From the NCBI RefSeq assembly GCF_001427605.1, contig NZ_LMGZ01000012.1, forward strand, positions 298,807 to 362,806: 64,000 nt of DNA, given 5' to 3'. The position numbers were made by a program, and so were the translations under genes. The notes under the pieces were generated by a model, which had not been told where the DNA came from, searched no databases, and worked only from the letters and a program-made list of their open reading frames with translations. Below, piece after piece: positions 26,733 to 36,789 of this stretch (the stretch's first letter is position 1; every line of letters starts with the position of its first letter). The stretch is from Devosia sp. Root635. GTDB lineage: Bacteria; Pseudomonadota; Alphaproteobacteria; Rhizobiales; Devosiaceae.

Positions 26733-27422
26733 CTAGGGCCTGTCGCGGAGCAGGTCGGGCCGTCGTACGGCGGTCAGGGTCTTGCTCTGCTCGGCCCGCC
26801 ATCTGGCGATTTTCCCATGGTCGCCCGAGGTCAGTACGGCGGGTATGTCCAGGCCCTCGAAGCTTTGCGGCCTGGTATATTGCGGATATTCCAGCAATCC
26901 GTTCTCGAAGCTCTCGTCGGCATGGCTGTCCGGCCCGCCGAGCACGCCGGGAATGAGCCGCACCACGGCCTCCAGCAGCACCATGGCGGCGACTTCCCCG
27001 CCGGCCAGCACATAGTCGCCGATGGAGATTTCTTCCAGTTGGCGGCCATCGATGACGCGCTGGTCCACGCCCTCGAAGCGGCCGCAGACGATGACGGCGC
27101 CAGGTCCCAGCGCCAGTTGGCGGGCGCGGGCCTGGGTCAGCGGCGTACCGCGCGGCGACATCAGGATGCGCGGGCGCGGATCGCCCTCGGGCGACACCGT
27201 GTCGATGGCCCTGGCCAGGATATCGGGCTTGAGCACCATGCCGGCGCCGCCGCCCGAAGGGGTGTCGTCCACGGTGCGGTGCCGGTCGGTGGCAAAGTCG
27301 CGCAGTTGCGTCGCCTGGAGCCACCATAGGCCGTCGGCCATGCCGCGGCCCAGTACCGAAGCGCCCAGCGGGCCGGGAAACAGCTCGGGAAACAGCGTGA
27401 TGATGGCGGCAGAAAAGCTCAA
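26733..27422 (-). CDS. trmD: tRNA (guanine37-N1)-methyltransferase
   Basis: A 229-residue SPOUT-family knotted methyltransferase making m1G37 in tRNAs with CCN, CUN and CGG anticodons, which prevents frameshifting. The SAM-knot loops are visible as [14 protein letters not shown] and [12 protein letters not shown], preceded by [13 protein letters not shown]. The start is TTG at 27422, overlapping the rimM stop (TTGA), so it is probably translated by coupling. C-terminal RRPDLL is typical. Confidence 0.95.
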   Translation of the reverse strand: MSFSAAIITLFPELFPGPLGASVLGRGMADGLWWLQATQLRDFATDRHRTVDDTPSGGGAGMVLKPDILARAIDTVSPEGDPRPRILMSPRGTPLTQARARQLALGPGAVIVCGRFEGVDQRVIDGRQLEEISIGDYVLAGGEVAAMVLLEAVVRLIPGVLGGPDSHADESFENGLLEYPQYTRPQSFEGLDIPAVLTSGDHGKIARWRAEQSKTLTAVRRPDLLRDRP

Positions 27423-27952
27423 TCGGGCTCTTCCTCGCCTTCGGGGGCATCCAGTGGCACGACGACAGTGAGGAAGCCGCCGGCAATGTCGATCGCCGGC
27501 ACCACGGCCTTGGTGAAGGGATAGAGATAGGTGTCGCCGCTTTGCGGATCGCGCACTTCGATGAGGTCGCCGGCGCCGAAATTGGGCATGGCCGAGACCT
27601 TGCCGATGACCACGCCGCTATCGAGCCGGGCATCGAGCCCGATCAGGTCGGCATGGTAGAAATCGTCCTCGTCCTCGGGCTCGGGCAGCCTGCTGCGATC
27701 GACGAAGAGGCTGACGCCATTGAGCTGCTCGGCCGCCGTGCGGTCGGAAATGCCCTTGATGTGAGCGATGACCACATTCTTCTGCAGGCGCACCTTGGTC
27801 AGGGTGACGGTAAGACCGGGCCGGTCGGTATCGAGCGGACCGTAGCTGCCGATGGCCTCGGGATCCTGGGTGTGGGTGGCGATGCGCACCTGGCCCTTGA
27901 TGCCATGAGCGGCGCCGATCTGGCCAAGAAATATCTGGTTGGGCTTGTTCAT
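27419..27952 (-). CDS. rimM: 16S rRNA processing protein RimM
   Basis: A 177-residue assembly factor for the 30S head, binding ribosomal protein S19. The N-terminal RimM domain contains [15 protein letters not shown] and the C-terminal PRC-barrel contains [13 protein letters not shown] and the LIEVRD-type strand. In many relatives rpsP lies directly upstream; here the upstream neighbour is an unrelated divergent gene, so this unit starts at rimM. It overlaps trmD by 4 bases. Confidence 0.93.
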   Translation of the reverse strand: MNKPNQIFLGQIGAAHGIKGQVRIATHTQDPEAIGSYGPLDTDRPGLTVTLTKVRLQKNVVIAHIKGISDRTAAEQLNGVSLFVDRSRLPEPEDEDDFYHADLIGLDARLDSGVVIGKVSAMPNFGAGDLIEVRDPQSGDTYLYPFTKAVVPAIDIAGGFLTVVVPLDAPEGEEEPD

Positions 27953-28067
27953 GCTGGCTCCGGCGGCTGTGCAAGCGTCTTAGCAGGCGCCGCGCGGCTT
28001 GGGAATTGTTGCGGAACCAAGCGGGGGAGGCGGCAATTGTCCCAGCGAAAGCGCAAGGAGGCACATC

Positions 28068-28367
28068 ATGGCCAGAACTCTCACCGACCGCGACGATATT
28101 CGCCAATGGGCCGAAGCCCGTGGCGGCAATCCGATGCTGATGGATACGCCCGACGGCACCGGCATCCGCACGCTGCTGCAACTGACTTTCGGTCAGCATG
28201 CCATCAATACCGACGGCAATGAAGGCCCCGACCGGATCGGCGGCTTTCACCTGGTGAGCTGGGAGGAATGGTTCGCCGCGCTGGACGAGGGCGGGCTGGC
28301 GGTGCGCGTTTCCGATGATCCAGCGGGCGGCAACGAAGCCGAATTCGAGTTCGTGCCGCGGGATTAG
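28068..28367 (+). CDS. Small conserved hypothetical protein
   Basis: A 99-residue acidic protein with no recognised domain name. It begins MARTLTDRDDIRQWAEARGG and contains LLQLTFGQHA and the segment LVSWEEWFAALDEGGLAV, a pattern I associate with small proteins found in Rhizobiales and Sphingomonads that carry a DUF-like helix-strand fold. AAGGAGG lies 8 bases before the ATG at 28068, a strong ribosome binding site. It has no signal peptide. It is divergent from rimM. Confidence 0.7.
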   Translation: MARTLTDRDDIRQWAEARGGNPMLMDTPDGTGIRTLLQLTFGQHAINTDGNEGPDRIGGFHLVSWEEWFAALDEGGLAVRVSDDPAGGNEAEFEFVPRD

Positions 28368-28385
28368 AACCTGCCGCTCATTCCG

Positions 28386-28814
28386 TTACTCCGCATCCGC
28401 CGCCGCCTCGATGGCTTCCATGTCCTCGTCGGAAAAGCCGAAATGGTGGCCCAGTTCGTGGATGAGCACATGGGTCACGACTTCGCCCAACGTATTGTCG
28501 TCGTTCTCGGCCCAGTAATCGAGGATGGCGCGGCGATAGAGGAAGACGGTGTTGGGGAGCTGCCCGGTCTGCGGCATGGCGCCGTCCTCGGTCATGCCGA
28601 TGCCGGAGAACAGGCCCATCAGTTCGAACGGGCTCTCCATGCCGAAGCCTTCAAGCACGTCGTCCTCGGCAAATTCGGCGACCGAACAGGTGACATCGGC
28701 CGCCAGCGACCCGAAGGGCTCGGGCAATTGCTTCAGCGCGGCCGTGGCCAGAGCTTCGATGTCATCGAGGGTGGGCGCGAAACGCGCCCCCCAATCGGCG
28801 TCGTCTACTGCCAC
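28386..28814 (-). CDS. Small zincin-like metallopeptidase family protein
   Basis: A 142-residue protein of the PF06262-type (MpP-like) metallopeptidase family. The zinc site [11 protein letters not shown] at 119-129 fits HExxHxxGxxD, and the N-terminal part ([22 protein letters not shown]) is typical. A minimal metallopeptidase of unknown substrate. The start is uncertain: the GTG at 28814, overlapping leuC by 10 bases, gives the family-normal length; there is no in-frame ATG nearby. It probably belongs to the leuC transcript. Confidence 0.83.
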   Translation of the reverse strand: MAVDDADWGARFAPTLDDIEALATAALKQLPEPFGSLAADVTCSVAEFAEDDVLEGFGMESPFELMGLFSGIGMTEDGAMPQTGQLPNTVFLYRRAILDYWAENDDNTLGEVVTHVLIHELGHHFGFSDEDMEAIEAAADAE

Positions 28815-30211
28815 TCGCGGATATCGACGAAATGGCCGGCAATTGCCGCGGCGGTGGCCATGGCGGGCGACACCAGATGGGTGCGACCCTTGAAGCCCTG
28901 GCGGCCTTCGAAATTGCGGTTGCTGGTCGAGGCGCAGCGTTCCTGCGGCTTGAGCTTGTCCGGGTTCATGGCCAGGCACATCGAGCAGCCGGGCTCGCGC
29001 CATTCGAAGCCTGCATCCTTGAAGATCTTGTCCAGACCCTCGGCCTCGGCCTGATCCTTGACCAGGCCCGAACCCGGCACCACCATGGCATTGACGCCGG
29101 CAGCGACCTTGCGGCCGCCGATGACGGCGGCGGCGGCGCGCAGGTCCTCGATACGGCCATTGGTGCAGGAGCCGACGAAGACGCGCTCGACGGAGATGTC
29201 GGTGATCCTGGTGCCGGGCTTGAGCCCCATATAGTCGAGAGCCCGCCACTTGCTGGCGCGCTTGTTCTCGTCCTCGATATCGTCGGGGTTGGGCACGATG
29301 CCGGTCACCGAGATCACATCCTCGGGCGAGGAGCCCCAGGAGACGATCGGCGGCAGCTTGGCGGCGTCGAGGATCACGACCTTGTCATAGACCGCGCCTT
29401 CGTCCGTATAGAGCGTCTTCCAGTAATCGAGCGCCATGTCCCAGGCCTTGCCGGTCGGCGCGCGGTTGCGGCCCTTCACGTAGTTGAAGGTGGTCTCGTC
29501 GGGGGCGATCAGGCCGGCGCGGGCGCCGCCTTCGATGGTCATGTTGCAGACCGTCATGCGGCCTTCCATCGACAGCGAGCGGATGGCTTCGCCAGCGAAT
29601 TCGATGACGTGACCATTGCCGCCGGCCGTGCCGATCTCGCCGATGATGGCGAGGATGATGTCCTTGGCGGTGACGTGGGGCGGTAGTTGCCCGTCGACCC
29701 GCACCAGCATGTTCTTGGCCTTCTGCTGGATCAGCGTCTGGGTGGCCAGCACGTGTTCGACTTCGGACGTGCCGATGCCGTGGGCCAGCGCGCCAAAGGC
29801 GCCATGCGTGGATGTGTGGCTGTCGCCGCAGACGATGGTCATGCCGGGCAGGGTGAAACCCTGCTCGGGGCCGACGATGTGCACGATGCCCTGGCGCTTG
29901 TCGAAGGGGTCGAAATATTCGATGCCGAAGTCTCTGGTGTTCTCGGCCAGAGCGGCGATCTGGATCGCGCTTTCGGGGTCCGGGTTGGGCAGCGAACGGT
30001 CGGTGGTGGGCACGTTGTGATCGACCACGGCCAGGGTGCGCTCGGGGTGGCGCACCTTGCGGTTGTTCATGCGCAGGCCTTCGAAAGCCTGCGGGCTCGT
30101 GACTTCGTGGACGAGGTGGCGATCGATATAGAGCAGCGAGGTTCCATCCTCGTTGTTCTGGACCAGATGGTCGTCCCAGATCTTGTCGTAGAGCGTGCGG
30201 GCCTTGGTCAT
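28805..30211 (-). CDS. leuC: 3-isopropylmalate dehydratase large subunit
   Basis: A 468-residue aconitase-family enzyme of leucine synthesis isomerising 2- to 3-isopropylmalate with the small subunit LeuD, which is not in this window. Cluster-binding cysteines are visible in [10 protein letters not shown] and in [11 protein letters not shown]. The N terminus [14 protein letters not shown] is typical. ATG at 30211. A palindrome with 8-base arms lies 65-90 bases upstream. Confidence 0.96.
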   Translation of the reverse strand: MTKARTLYDKIWDDHLVQNNEDGTSLLYIDRHLVHEVTSPQAFEGLRMNNRKVRHPERTLAVVDHNVPTTDRSLPNPDPESAIQIAALAENTRDFGIEYFDPFDKRQGIVHIVGPEQGFTLPGMTIVCGDSHTSTHGAFGALAHGIGTSEVEHVLATQTLIQQKAKNMLVRVDGQLPPHVTAKDIILAIIGEIGTAGGNGHVIEFAGEAIRSLSMEGRMTVCNMTIEGGARAGLIAPDETTFNYVKGRNRAPTGKAWDMALDYWKTLYTDEGAVYDKVVILDAAKLPPIVSWGSSPEDVISVTGIVPNPDDIEDENKRASKWRALDYMGLKPGTRITDISVERVFVGSCTNGRIEDLRAAAAVIGGRKVAAGVNAMVVPGSGLVKDQAEAEGLDKIFKDAGFEWREPGCSMCLAMNPDKLKPQERCASTSNRNFEGRQGFKGRTHLVSPAMATAAAIAGHFVDIREWQ

Positions 30212-30276
30212 AGCGGTCTTCCGGCAGGAAAAGTTTGGAGTGGTTCTAAGCCGGGAAGGGCTTGGCGGTCAAGCAG

Positions 30277-30298
30277 AACCGTACTCATGGGTACGGTT
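30277..30298. promoter_or_regulatory. Palindrome AACCGTAC-N6-GTACGGTT upstream of leuC
   Basis: Perfect 8-base arms with a 6-base spacer, between the flippase stop and the leuC start. The GTAC-centred dyad without a T-tract looks like an operator, for example of the TetR type, more than a terminator. The regulator is unknown. Confidence 0.45.
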
Positions 30299-30303
30299 AG
30301 CGG

Positions 30304-31644
30304 TCAGCCGGTCCGGCGGATCGAAAATGCGCCGAGCAGGCTGGTGTCGAGCCCGATGCGCAGCCGGCACCAGAGCGCGATGGCGAGCTGGGCAATGATG
30401 CGCGCACCCATATTGGCGGCGGCGGCGCCGACAATGCCGAAGGCCGGGATGGCGGCGATCTGCACCAAAAAGCCCAGCCCCATGATGATGCCGAAAATGA
30501 CGACATAGGCGCGTTCGTGGCCGGTCATCATCATGACGATCTTGGAGGGTCCGGTGGCCGCGTCGAACAGCAGGCCAAGGGCCAGCAGAACCAGCACCAG
30601 CGTCCCTTCGGCATAGGCGGGGCCGAAGAAGCTCAGAATCCACTCGCCCCAACCGACGAAGATGGCAAAGATCACCAGCGAAAACAGGAAGCCGGCACCA
30701 GCCGCCAGCGCCGTGATGGCCTGGGCCTGGCGCATCTGGCGGGCATGATAGTGCTGCGCCACCATGGGCGCGATCACCAGCTCGATGGCGAAGGTGAACA
30801 GCGTCATCAGCCCGGCGGTACGGAAGGCGTTGAAATAGACACCCGAGCTTTCGAGATCGAGCATCAGGCCGACCAGGATCACATCGGCATTGAGCGCGGC
30901 GGTTTCGATCAACGCGCCCAGCATCAGCCAGCGGCTGATGCCGCCCCAGCGGGTCCAATAGGCCTTGAGCGCGCCAATGCCGGGGCCGAGCACATAGCCG
31001 GCCCGCATGGCCTGCCAGAATTGCAGGGCCAGCATGCCGGACAGCAGTACCGCGGACAGCACCAGCGCATCGGGGCCGCTGAGCACGATGCCGGCGGCGA
31101 AGAGGCCTATCACCGCAGCCGGCAAGGCCAGCCGCCACAGGATGTCGCGCGGCACCAAGGCGGTCCAGAGCGAGCCCTGGGCGCGCAGGGCCGAGGAATT
31201 GTATTCGGCCAGCGCCATGGGCAGCACGAGGAAGGCGGCGGCGTAGAAGTGGTTGGCAGTATCGTCAAGGGTGACGAATTGCAGCGTCACGAAGACGATG
31301 GCGGCAAAGCCCAGACTTGCCGTGAGGCCGACGAGAATGGTCAGCATCGAGCCGGAGCGGGCGGCGGCGATGGCGGCGTCCCGTTGCCCGGCCACGGTTT
31401 CCTGCGGCCAGAGGCGGAGGATGGCCATGGGCTGGCCCACGCCGACGGCAATGGCCAGCACGGTGGCAATGGCCAGTCCGAAGGCGAAATGGCCGTATTC
31501 GTCCGGGCTCATGGTGCGCGAGAGCGCGACATAGGTGAGATAGGTGAGGCCGGCCGTCGCCACCTTGATGCCGAGCGAGCCGACCGACCGCCAAAGGCCG
31601 GTATGCAGCAATGCCGACAGATCGGATGGTATGCGCAGACGCAT
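30304..31644 (-). CDS. Polysaccharide/oligosaccharide flippase family membrane protein
   Basis: A 446-residue integral membrane protein with about 12-14 hydrophobic segments and the polysaccharide-transporter fold (MOP superfamily, Wzx-like). The N terminus GLWRSVGSLGIKVATAGLTYLTYVALSR followed by DEYGHFAFGLA is characteristic. It likely flips lipid-linked sugars for an exopolysaccharide or O-antigen, but no glycosyltransferase is adjacent, so the pathway is open. The ATG at 31644, with GAGG seven bases upstream, is preferred over the longer frame starting at 31695. Confidence 0.8.
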   Translation of the reverse strand: MRLRIPSDLSALLHTGLWRSVGSLGIKVATAGLTYLTYVALSRTMSPDEYGHFAFGLAIATVLAIAVGVGQPMAILRLWPQETVAGQRDAAIAAARSGSMLTILVGLTASLGFAAIVFVTLQFVTLDDTANHFYAAAFLVLPMALAEYNSSALRAQGSLWTALVPRDILWRLALPAAVIGLFAAGIVLSGPDALVLSAVLLSGMLALQFWQAMRAGYVLGPGIGALKAYWTRWGGISRWLMLGALIETAALNADVILVGLMLDLESSGVYFNAFRTAGLMTLFTFAIELVIAPMVAQHYHARQMRQAQAITALAAGAGFLFSLVIFAIFVGWGEWILSFFGPAYAEGTLVLVLLALGLLFDAATGPSKIVMMMTGHERAYVVIFGIIMGLGFLVQIAAIPAFGIVGAAAANMGARIIAQLAIALWCRLRIGLDTSLLGAFSIRRTG

Positions 31645-31810
31645 GCAACGCCTCGATATGACGGCTGCACCGCCGCGACAAGGGCAATCTGGCACGCCAG
31701 TCTTAGGAAGGTCTTACCTGTGGCCGCGCCGCATATTACGGATTGGTAAGATATCTCTCCCTCGCAATGGGCATTGCGGACTTCTCCGCCCTTGATGGGC
31801 CAAGCTTTAT

Positions 31811-31893
31811 CGTCATTGCCCGGCTTGTCCGGGTCATCCATGGCTTGCGCGTGTGCTGAAAGATGGATCACCCGGACAAGCCGGGTGATGACG
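31811..31893. repeat. Palindromic repeat family B copy 3 (inverted)
   Basis: Left arm CGTCATTGCCCGGCTTGTCC and right arm GGACAAGCCGGGTGATGACG: the ATTGCCC and ATCACCC arms are swapped relative to copies 1 and 2, so this copy is in the opposite orientation. It sits in the 313-base gap between the flippase start and the purH stop; the rest of the gap shows nothing I recognise. Confidence 0.8.
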
Positions 31894-31957
31894 CAGGAGG
31901 GGAAGGTCGGTGAAGGCCCGAACGACCTCTCCCCGAAGGGAGAGGGGTGCAGAAAGA

Positions 31958-33544
31958 TCAGTGCCGGAAATGGCGCATGCCGGTCATCACCATGGCGATG
32001 CCGGCGGCATCGGCGGCGGCGATGACTTCGTCGTCGCGCATGGAGCCGCCCGGCTGGATCACTGCCGTCGCGCCGGCCGCGACAAGGGCTTCCAATCCAT
32101 CGGCAAAGGGGAAGAAGGCGTCGGATGCCGCGACCGAACCCTGGGTCAGCGCGCCTTCGATGCCGGCAGCCCTGGCGGCGTCGATGGACTTGCGGTGGGC
32201 GGTGAGGGCGGAATCGACCCTCGACATCTGCCCGGCGCCGATGCCGGCGGTGGCGCCCGCCTTCACATAGACGATGGCGTTGGACTTGACGTGCTTGGCC
32301 ACTTTGGCGGCAAGGCGCAGGTCGGCCATTTCGGCCGGCGTCGGCTGGCGCTTGGTGACAACCTTGAGCTCGCAATCGTCGACATTGCGGTTGTCGCGGC
32401 CCTGGACCAGCAGGCCACCGGCCACCGACTTTACCACGAGGCCATCGGCCTTCGGGTCGGCGATGCCGCCGGTCAGCAGCAGGCGAAGATTCTTCTTGGC
32501 GGCGATGATGTCCTGGGCCTCCTGGGTGGCCGAGGGGGCCACGATCACCTCGGTAAAGACCTTGACGATCTCGGTGGCGGTCGCCGCGTCGATCTCGCGG
32601 TTGGTGGCGACGATGCCGCCAAAGGCCGAGACCGGATCGGTACGCAGGGCATTCTGATAGGCGGTCAGCAGATCTGCGGCCACGGCGACGCCGCAGGGAT
32701 TGGCATGCTTGATGATGGCGACGGCCGCGACCTGGGCAGGGTCGAATTCGCTGACCAGTTCGAAGGCGGCGTCGGTGTCGTTGATGTTGTTGTAGCTCAG
32801 GGTCTTGCCCTGGACCTGGGTGGCGGTGGCGACGCCGCGACGGTCCTCGCCATTGGCGTAGAAGCCGGCCCATTGGTGGGGGTTTTCACCATAGCGCATG
32901 ACCTCGCGCAGGCTGCCGGCAAAGCTGCGATACGGAATTTCCGGATAGTCGATCGCCTTGGCGAACCAGGTGGAAATGGCGCTGTCATAGGCGGCGGTGC
33001 GGGCATAGGCCTTGGCGGCCAGCTTCTGGCGCAAAGTGAAGGGCACGCCGCCGGTTTCGGCGATGGCGGCGAGGATCGCGGGATAGTCGGCGGGGTCGAC
33101 GACCACGGTCACATAGGCGTGGTTCTTGGCGGCGGAGCGGACCATGGCCGGGCCGCCAATGTCGATATTCTCAATGATATCGTCATAGGAAGCGCCCGAG
33201 GCGACAGTCTTTTCGAACGGGTAGAGGTTGACCGCGACGAGGTCGATGGCGCCGATGTCGTGCTCTTCCATCGAGGCGGCGTGATCGGCTTTATCGCGAA
33301 CGGCCAGAAGCCCGCCATGCACCTTGGGGTGGAGGGTCTTGACCCGGCCATCCATCATTTCAGGGAAGCCGGTGAGGTCGGCGATCTCGCGGACCGGGAG
33401 CCCGGCATCGCTGATCAGCTTGTGGGTGCCGCCGGTGGAGACCAGTTCCACGCCGGCGGCGGAAAGACCTCGGGCGAAGTCGGCCATGCCGGACTTGTCG
33501 AATACCGAAAGCAGCGCCCGCCCGACCTTGACCGTCTTGCTCAT
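31958..33544 (-). CDS. purH: Bifunctional AICAR formyltransferase / IMP cyclohydrolase
   Basis: A 528-residue enzyme catalysing the last two steps of IMP synthesis. Residues 1-150 form the MGS-like cyclohydrolase domain ([43 protein letters not shown]). The rest is the formyltransferase domain with RYGENPHQ, the catalytic KHANPCGVA lysine-histidine region and the C-terminal [11 protein letters not shown]. The ATG at 33544 is supported by homology; the longer upstream frame runs into repeat DNA. Confidence 0.96.
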   Translation of the reverse strand: MSKTVKVGRALLSVFDKSGMADFARGLSAAGVELVSTGGTHKLISDAGLPVREIADLTGFPEMMDGRVKTLHPKVHGGLLAVRDKADHAASMEEHDIGAIDLVAVNLYPFEKTVASGASYDDIIENIDIGGPAMVRSAAKNHAYVTVVVDPADYPAILAAIAETGGVPFTLRQKLAAKAYARTAAYDSAISTWFAKAIDYPEIPYRSFAGSLREVMRYGENPHQWAGFYANGEDRRGVATATQVQGKTLSYNNINDTDAAFELVSEFDPAQVAAVAIIKHANPCGVAVAADLLTAYQNALRTDPVSAFGGIVATNREIDAATATEIVKVFTEVIVAPSATQEAQDIIAAKKNLRLLLTGGIADPKADGLVVKSVAGGLLVQGRDNRNVDDCELKVVTKRQPTPAEMADLRLAAKVAKHVKSNAIVYVKAGATAGIGAGQMSRVDSALTAHRKSIDAARAAGIEGALTQGSVAASDAFFPFADGLEALVAAGATAVIQPGGSMRDDEVIAAADAAGIAMVMTGMRHFRH

Positions 33545-33639
33545 GAGGATGTGTCGCCCTGTGATGTGATTTGCGCGGTGGCTAGCACGAAGCGGGGGTG
33601 GTGCCAATCGGCTATCTCGGTCCGCGATGCTGCAGTCGA

Positions 33640-33733
33640 CACCCTCCCCCTTGCGGGAGGGATCAAGGGTGGGGGATGGTTGGCCCGGATTCCAACACCC
33701 CTCCCAACTTCCCCCGTCGAGGGGGAGGTGCCA
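33640..33733. repeat. Palindromic repeat family A copy 3 (inverted)
   Basis: ACCCTCCCCCTTGCGGGAGG on the left and TTCCCCCGTCGAGGGGGAGG on the right, with the shared centre GGTTGGCCCGGATT. It is the inverted counterpart of copy 1 at 478-580. It lies between the heparinase stop and the purH start. Confidence 0.8.
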
Positions 33734-33771
33734 CGCTGTGGTTGCGGGCACCTCTATGCCACCGCAGAGGC

Positions 33772-35373
33772 TCAGCCCTGCTCCAGCGTAAAAATCCACG
33801 CCACTTCAGCGTCGGCGGCGACGTCGGCCTCCAGCACCAGTTGTCGTGTCTTGTGGAAGCCGAGATAGGCCGATTGGCGCACGCTTTCCTCTTCGCGGAA
33901 CTGGGCGCCTTCCCAGAGGAAGCTCCAGACCGCACCATTGGGCAGCACCAGCCGGACGATGCCTTCGCCGCGGTTGCGGCGCACCATGATGCCGGGTGCA
34001 AGATGGAAGCGAAGAGCAAGCAAGCCTGCAGGCATGCCTGCGCCAATCATGCGATCCTGCCCGACCAGGGTGGTGCCGCCCGAGAGCAGCGTCAGGCGCC
34101 GTTCGAGGGTGACGCCGAATCGGCGGGCATAGCCGTCGGTCGACAGCGTCAGCAGGTGGTCGGCGGCGTCCAGCGCGATGGCCGGCGTGCCGCCGGTGGC
34201 ATCCTCGGCGTCGATGGTGGGGCCGGAATGGGCCACGCCCTGGCGGAACAGGGCCTTGCTGTCGGGCAGGTCCGAGGGGGCCGGGCCGCAGGAGCCCAGG
34301 ATCAGTTCGCTGCCATGGGAGAATTCGAAGGCCAGGGCGCTGGCATGAAGCTCGCCGGCCAGCCCCGGCGCGGGCACGAGTCCCGAATCGGCGATGACCA
34401 CGGCATCGCCATCGCGCAAAATGCCGTAGCCGCCCAGCAGCATGGAGCGCTGCCGCCGACCGGGACCATTGGCCTGGATGGCGATCAGCACGTCATGGGG
34501 CAGGTGGCCGCAGCCGTTGAAATAGGCCGGCTCGCCGCTCGACAGGGTCAGCGCGTCGAGGCTTTCATGCATGCGGTCGATCTGGGCGCCCAGCTCGTTG
34601 CCGGCCTCGGACTTCACCCCGGCGGCGATGCGGCGAATGCTGACGAGATCGACCAGCAGTTGCAGTTGCAGGCGCGGATTGCGCGCATTGTGGAAGCCCC
34701 CGGCATCGAGCTGGCTGGCCAGCAGGGCATTGAGCTGTTCGACCCGGCGCGGCACGTCGGTCCGGTCGTCCTGCTCGCAATGCTCGGCCCCGATCAAGGC
34801 GATGGCGGCGAAGAGGGCATCGGTGGGGTCGCTGGCCAGGGGTCCGCGTATCTTGAGGCTCTGGATCTGCGCGCCCAGCACGCGCTGCACCGTGCGGGCC
34901 TCGGGCGGAGTGGCGCCATCGAGCAGCAGCGGCAGGTGGCGCAGCCAGTTGAGCACGCGCTGCGCGGTGAGGGCCGGGGCCCAGGTATCGTGCTGGAACT
35001 GGCCCTCGCGGCCAATCCAGTCGAGCACCAGCATGCGGGCAAAGCGGCGCTCGCCGGGGTCGCGCACATCGCGGAAGTGGCGGAGCCAGGAAAAGCCGTG
35101 CAGGTTGAGCCACCAGTCGAGGTGGTCGACGTCGAGGCTGAAGGGCGAAGCGCCACCGGTTTCGATGAGCTTGGAGGCGAGCAGGTAGCGGCCGGCCATC
35201 ATGTCGCGCACCGCTTCGCGATCGGCCGGGCGGAATTCGGGCAGTTCGCCGGCAAAGGCATCGTCGGCCAGCCCGCGCCAGGTCCAGCGCAGGATGGGCA
35301 AAGTCACCACCGTATCGGCGAAGCCCAAGGCGAAACGGCGCAGGACATGGAGCAGCGGCGGCGCCATCAGCAC
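33772..35373 (-). CDS. Heparinase II/III-like family protein
   Basis: A 533-residue protein with an N-terminal alpha-helical toroid-like region (about 1-300, including [14 protein letters not shown] and the [15 protein letters not shown] segment) and a C-terminal beta-sandwich heparinase II/III domain (about 310-520). The family includes polysaccharide lyases, but the alphaproteobacterial version between rsmB and purH has no defined substrate. No signal peptide is obvious. The start is GTG at 35373 or ATG at 35367; GGAG fits the GTG better. Confidence 0.8.
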   Translation of the reverse strand: MLMAPPLLHVLRRFALGFADTVVTLPILRWTWRGLADDAFAGELPEFRPADREAVRDMMAGRYLLASKLIETGGASPFSLDVDHLDWWLNLHGFSWLRHFRDVRDPGERRFARMLVLDWIGREGQFQHDTWAPALTAQRVLNWLRHLPLLLDGATPPEARTVQRVLGAQIQSLKIRGPLASDPTDALFAAIALIGAEHCEQDDRTDVPRRVEQLNALLASQLDAGGFHNARNPRLQLQLLVDLVSIRRIAAGVKSEAGNELGAQIDRMHESLDALTLSSGEPAYFNGCGHLPHDVLIAIQANGPGRRQRSMLLGGYGILRDGDAVVIADSGLVPAPGLAGELHASALAFEFSHGSELILGSCGPAPSDLPDSKALFRQGVAHSGPTIDAEDATGGTPAIALDAADHLLTLSTDGYARRFGVTLERRLTLLSGGTTLVGQDRMIGAGMPAGLLALRFHLAPGIMVRRNRGEGIVRLVLPNGAVWSFLWEGAQFREEESVRQSAYLGFHKTRQLVLEADVAADAEVAWIFTLEQG

Positions 35374-35479
35374 ACCTGCTCCCGCCGTGCGGCATCCGCC
35401 AGCGTTGCCTCGTCACTGCCTCTCAACGACCCACTACCTTGCCTGGCACCGCCCCAGCAGGCGCCATCATCTTGTTTTT

Positions 35480-36781
35480 TCAACGGCGGCGGAAGCGCGC
35501 CACGAAGAACCCGTCCATACCGCCCCCGCGCCCGCCCGGCGCCATGCCCGGATGGGTCCGCACCAGGCCGCGCGGTGTCACGGCGCTTTCGAGCCCCGGC
35601 AACTCGGCCGGTGTCACCGGCCAGAGGTCCAGCCCCGGCAGGGCATCGAGCGCCCAATCGACCTGACCTTCGCCTTCGGCGGGCTCAAGCGAACAGACGC
35701 AATAGACGAGCACGCCGCCCGCATCAAGGCAGCGGAAGGCGTTGGTGAGCAGGGCGCGTTGCAGCCGTACCCGTCCGGCCACATCGCCGGTGGAGCGATG
35801 CCAGATCACTTCGGGATGGCGGCGGAAGGTGCCGGTGGCCGAACAGGGGGCGTCGAGCAGCACGCCGTCATAGGGCGCTGATGGGGCATAGTTGCCGGCA
35901 TCGGCGACCACGGTTTCGGCGGTGTAGTCGAGCCGGGCCAGGTTTTCCTTGAGCCGTTCCATGCGGGTGGCGTCGCTGTCGAGCGCGGTGACGGCATAGC
36001 CCACCTTGGCCAGTTGCGCGGTTTTGCCGCCGGGGGCGGCGCAGAGATCGAGCACACGGCCGCCGGCTTTGGCGCCCAGCAGGCGGGCCGGAATGGCCGA
36101 AGCGGCGTCCTGCACCCACCACAGACCCTCGGCAAAGCCGGGCAGGGCTTCCACCGGGCGGTCGCGCTGGTCGATACGCACGGTGTCGGCCATGACCGGC
36201 TCGGCGCCGAGGGAGGCGACCAGGTCGGCATCGTCGCTCTTAAGCGTCAGATCGAGCGGAGCACCGGCCAGCAAGGCGGTCGAGAAGGCGTCGATGGCCG
36301 CTTCGCCATAGGCGTCGAGCCAGGTATCGCCGAAGGTGTCGGGAATGAGCAGATCGTCGCTCAGCATGCCGAATTTGGCGGAATTGGCCTGCGCGTTGCG
36401 CAGCACGGCATTCATCAGGCCGCTCAAATGACGCGCCTTGGGGTCGCGCTTGGTGGCTTCGACGGCGAGGAACAGCGCAGAATGAGCGCCGAGATCGGGC
36501 AGGAAGACCAGTTGCGCCAGCGACAGGCGCAATACGGCTTCGAAACTGCCGGATTTGCCGGGCATGCCCTTGTCGAGCAGGGCATGGAGAATGAAGTTGA
36601 GTTGCCCCTGCCGGCGCAGGGCGGTGGTGATCAGCCGGTTGGCCAGCGCCCGGTCGCGGCCATCGGCCAGCTCGGTCGCGGTCAGGGGCGAGAAATTATC
36701 GCCAGCCAGGACGGATTTCAGCCGCTGTGCGGCAACGAGGCGGAGCTTGAGCCCCGCCGGATCAGGTTTGTTCTGCGCCAC
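35480..36781 (-). CDS. rsmB: RsmB/NOP-family rRNA cytosine-C5 methyltransferase
   Basis: A 433-residue protein with an N-terminal NusB-like RNA-binding domain (about 1-140) and a C-terminal class I methyltransferase. SAM and catalytic motifs: VLDLCAAPGGKTAQLA, the catalytic DAPCSATGTFRRHPE, and YCVCSLEP, where the usual S/T before the catalytic-release cysteine is V. The architecture matches RsmB, which methylates C967 of 16S rRNA, though the C967 specificity is inferred. GTG start at 36781, nine bases after the htpX stop. Confidence 0.88.
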   Translation of the reverse strand: MAQNKPDPAGLKLRLVAAQRLKSVLAGDNFSPLTATELADGRDRALANRLITTALRRQGQLNFILHALLDKGMPGKSGSFEAVLRLSLAQLVFLPDLGAHSALFLAVEATKRDPKARHLSGLMNAVLRNAQANSAKFGMLSDDLLIPDTFGDTWLDAYGEAAIDAFSTALLAGAPLDLTLKSDDADLVASLGAEPVMADTVRIDQRDRPVEALPGFAEGLWWVQDAASAIPARLLGAKAGGRVLDLCAAPGGKTAQLAKVGYAVTALDSDATRMERLKENLARLDYTAETVVADAGNYAPSAPYDGVLLDAPCSATGTFRRHPEVIWHRSTGDVAGRVRLQRALLTNAFRCLDAGGVLVYCVCSLEPAEGEGQVDWALDALPGLDLWPVTPAELPGLESAVTPRGLVRTHPGMAPGGRGGGMDGFFVARFRRR

Positions 36782-36789
36782 GCTAGTTC

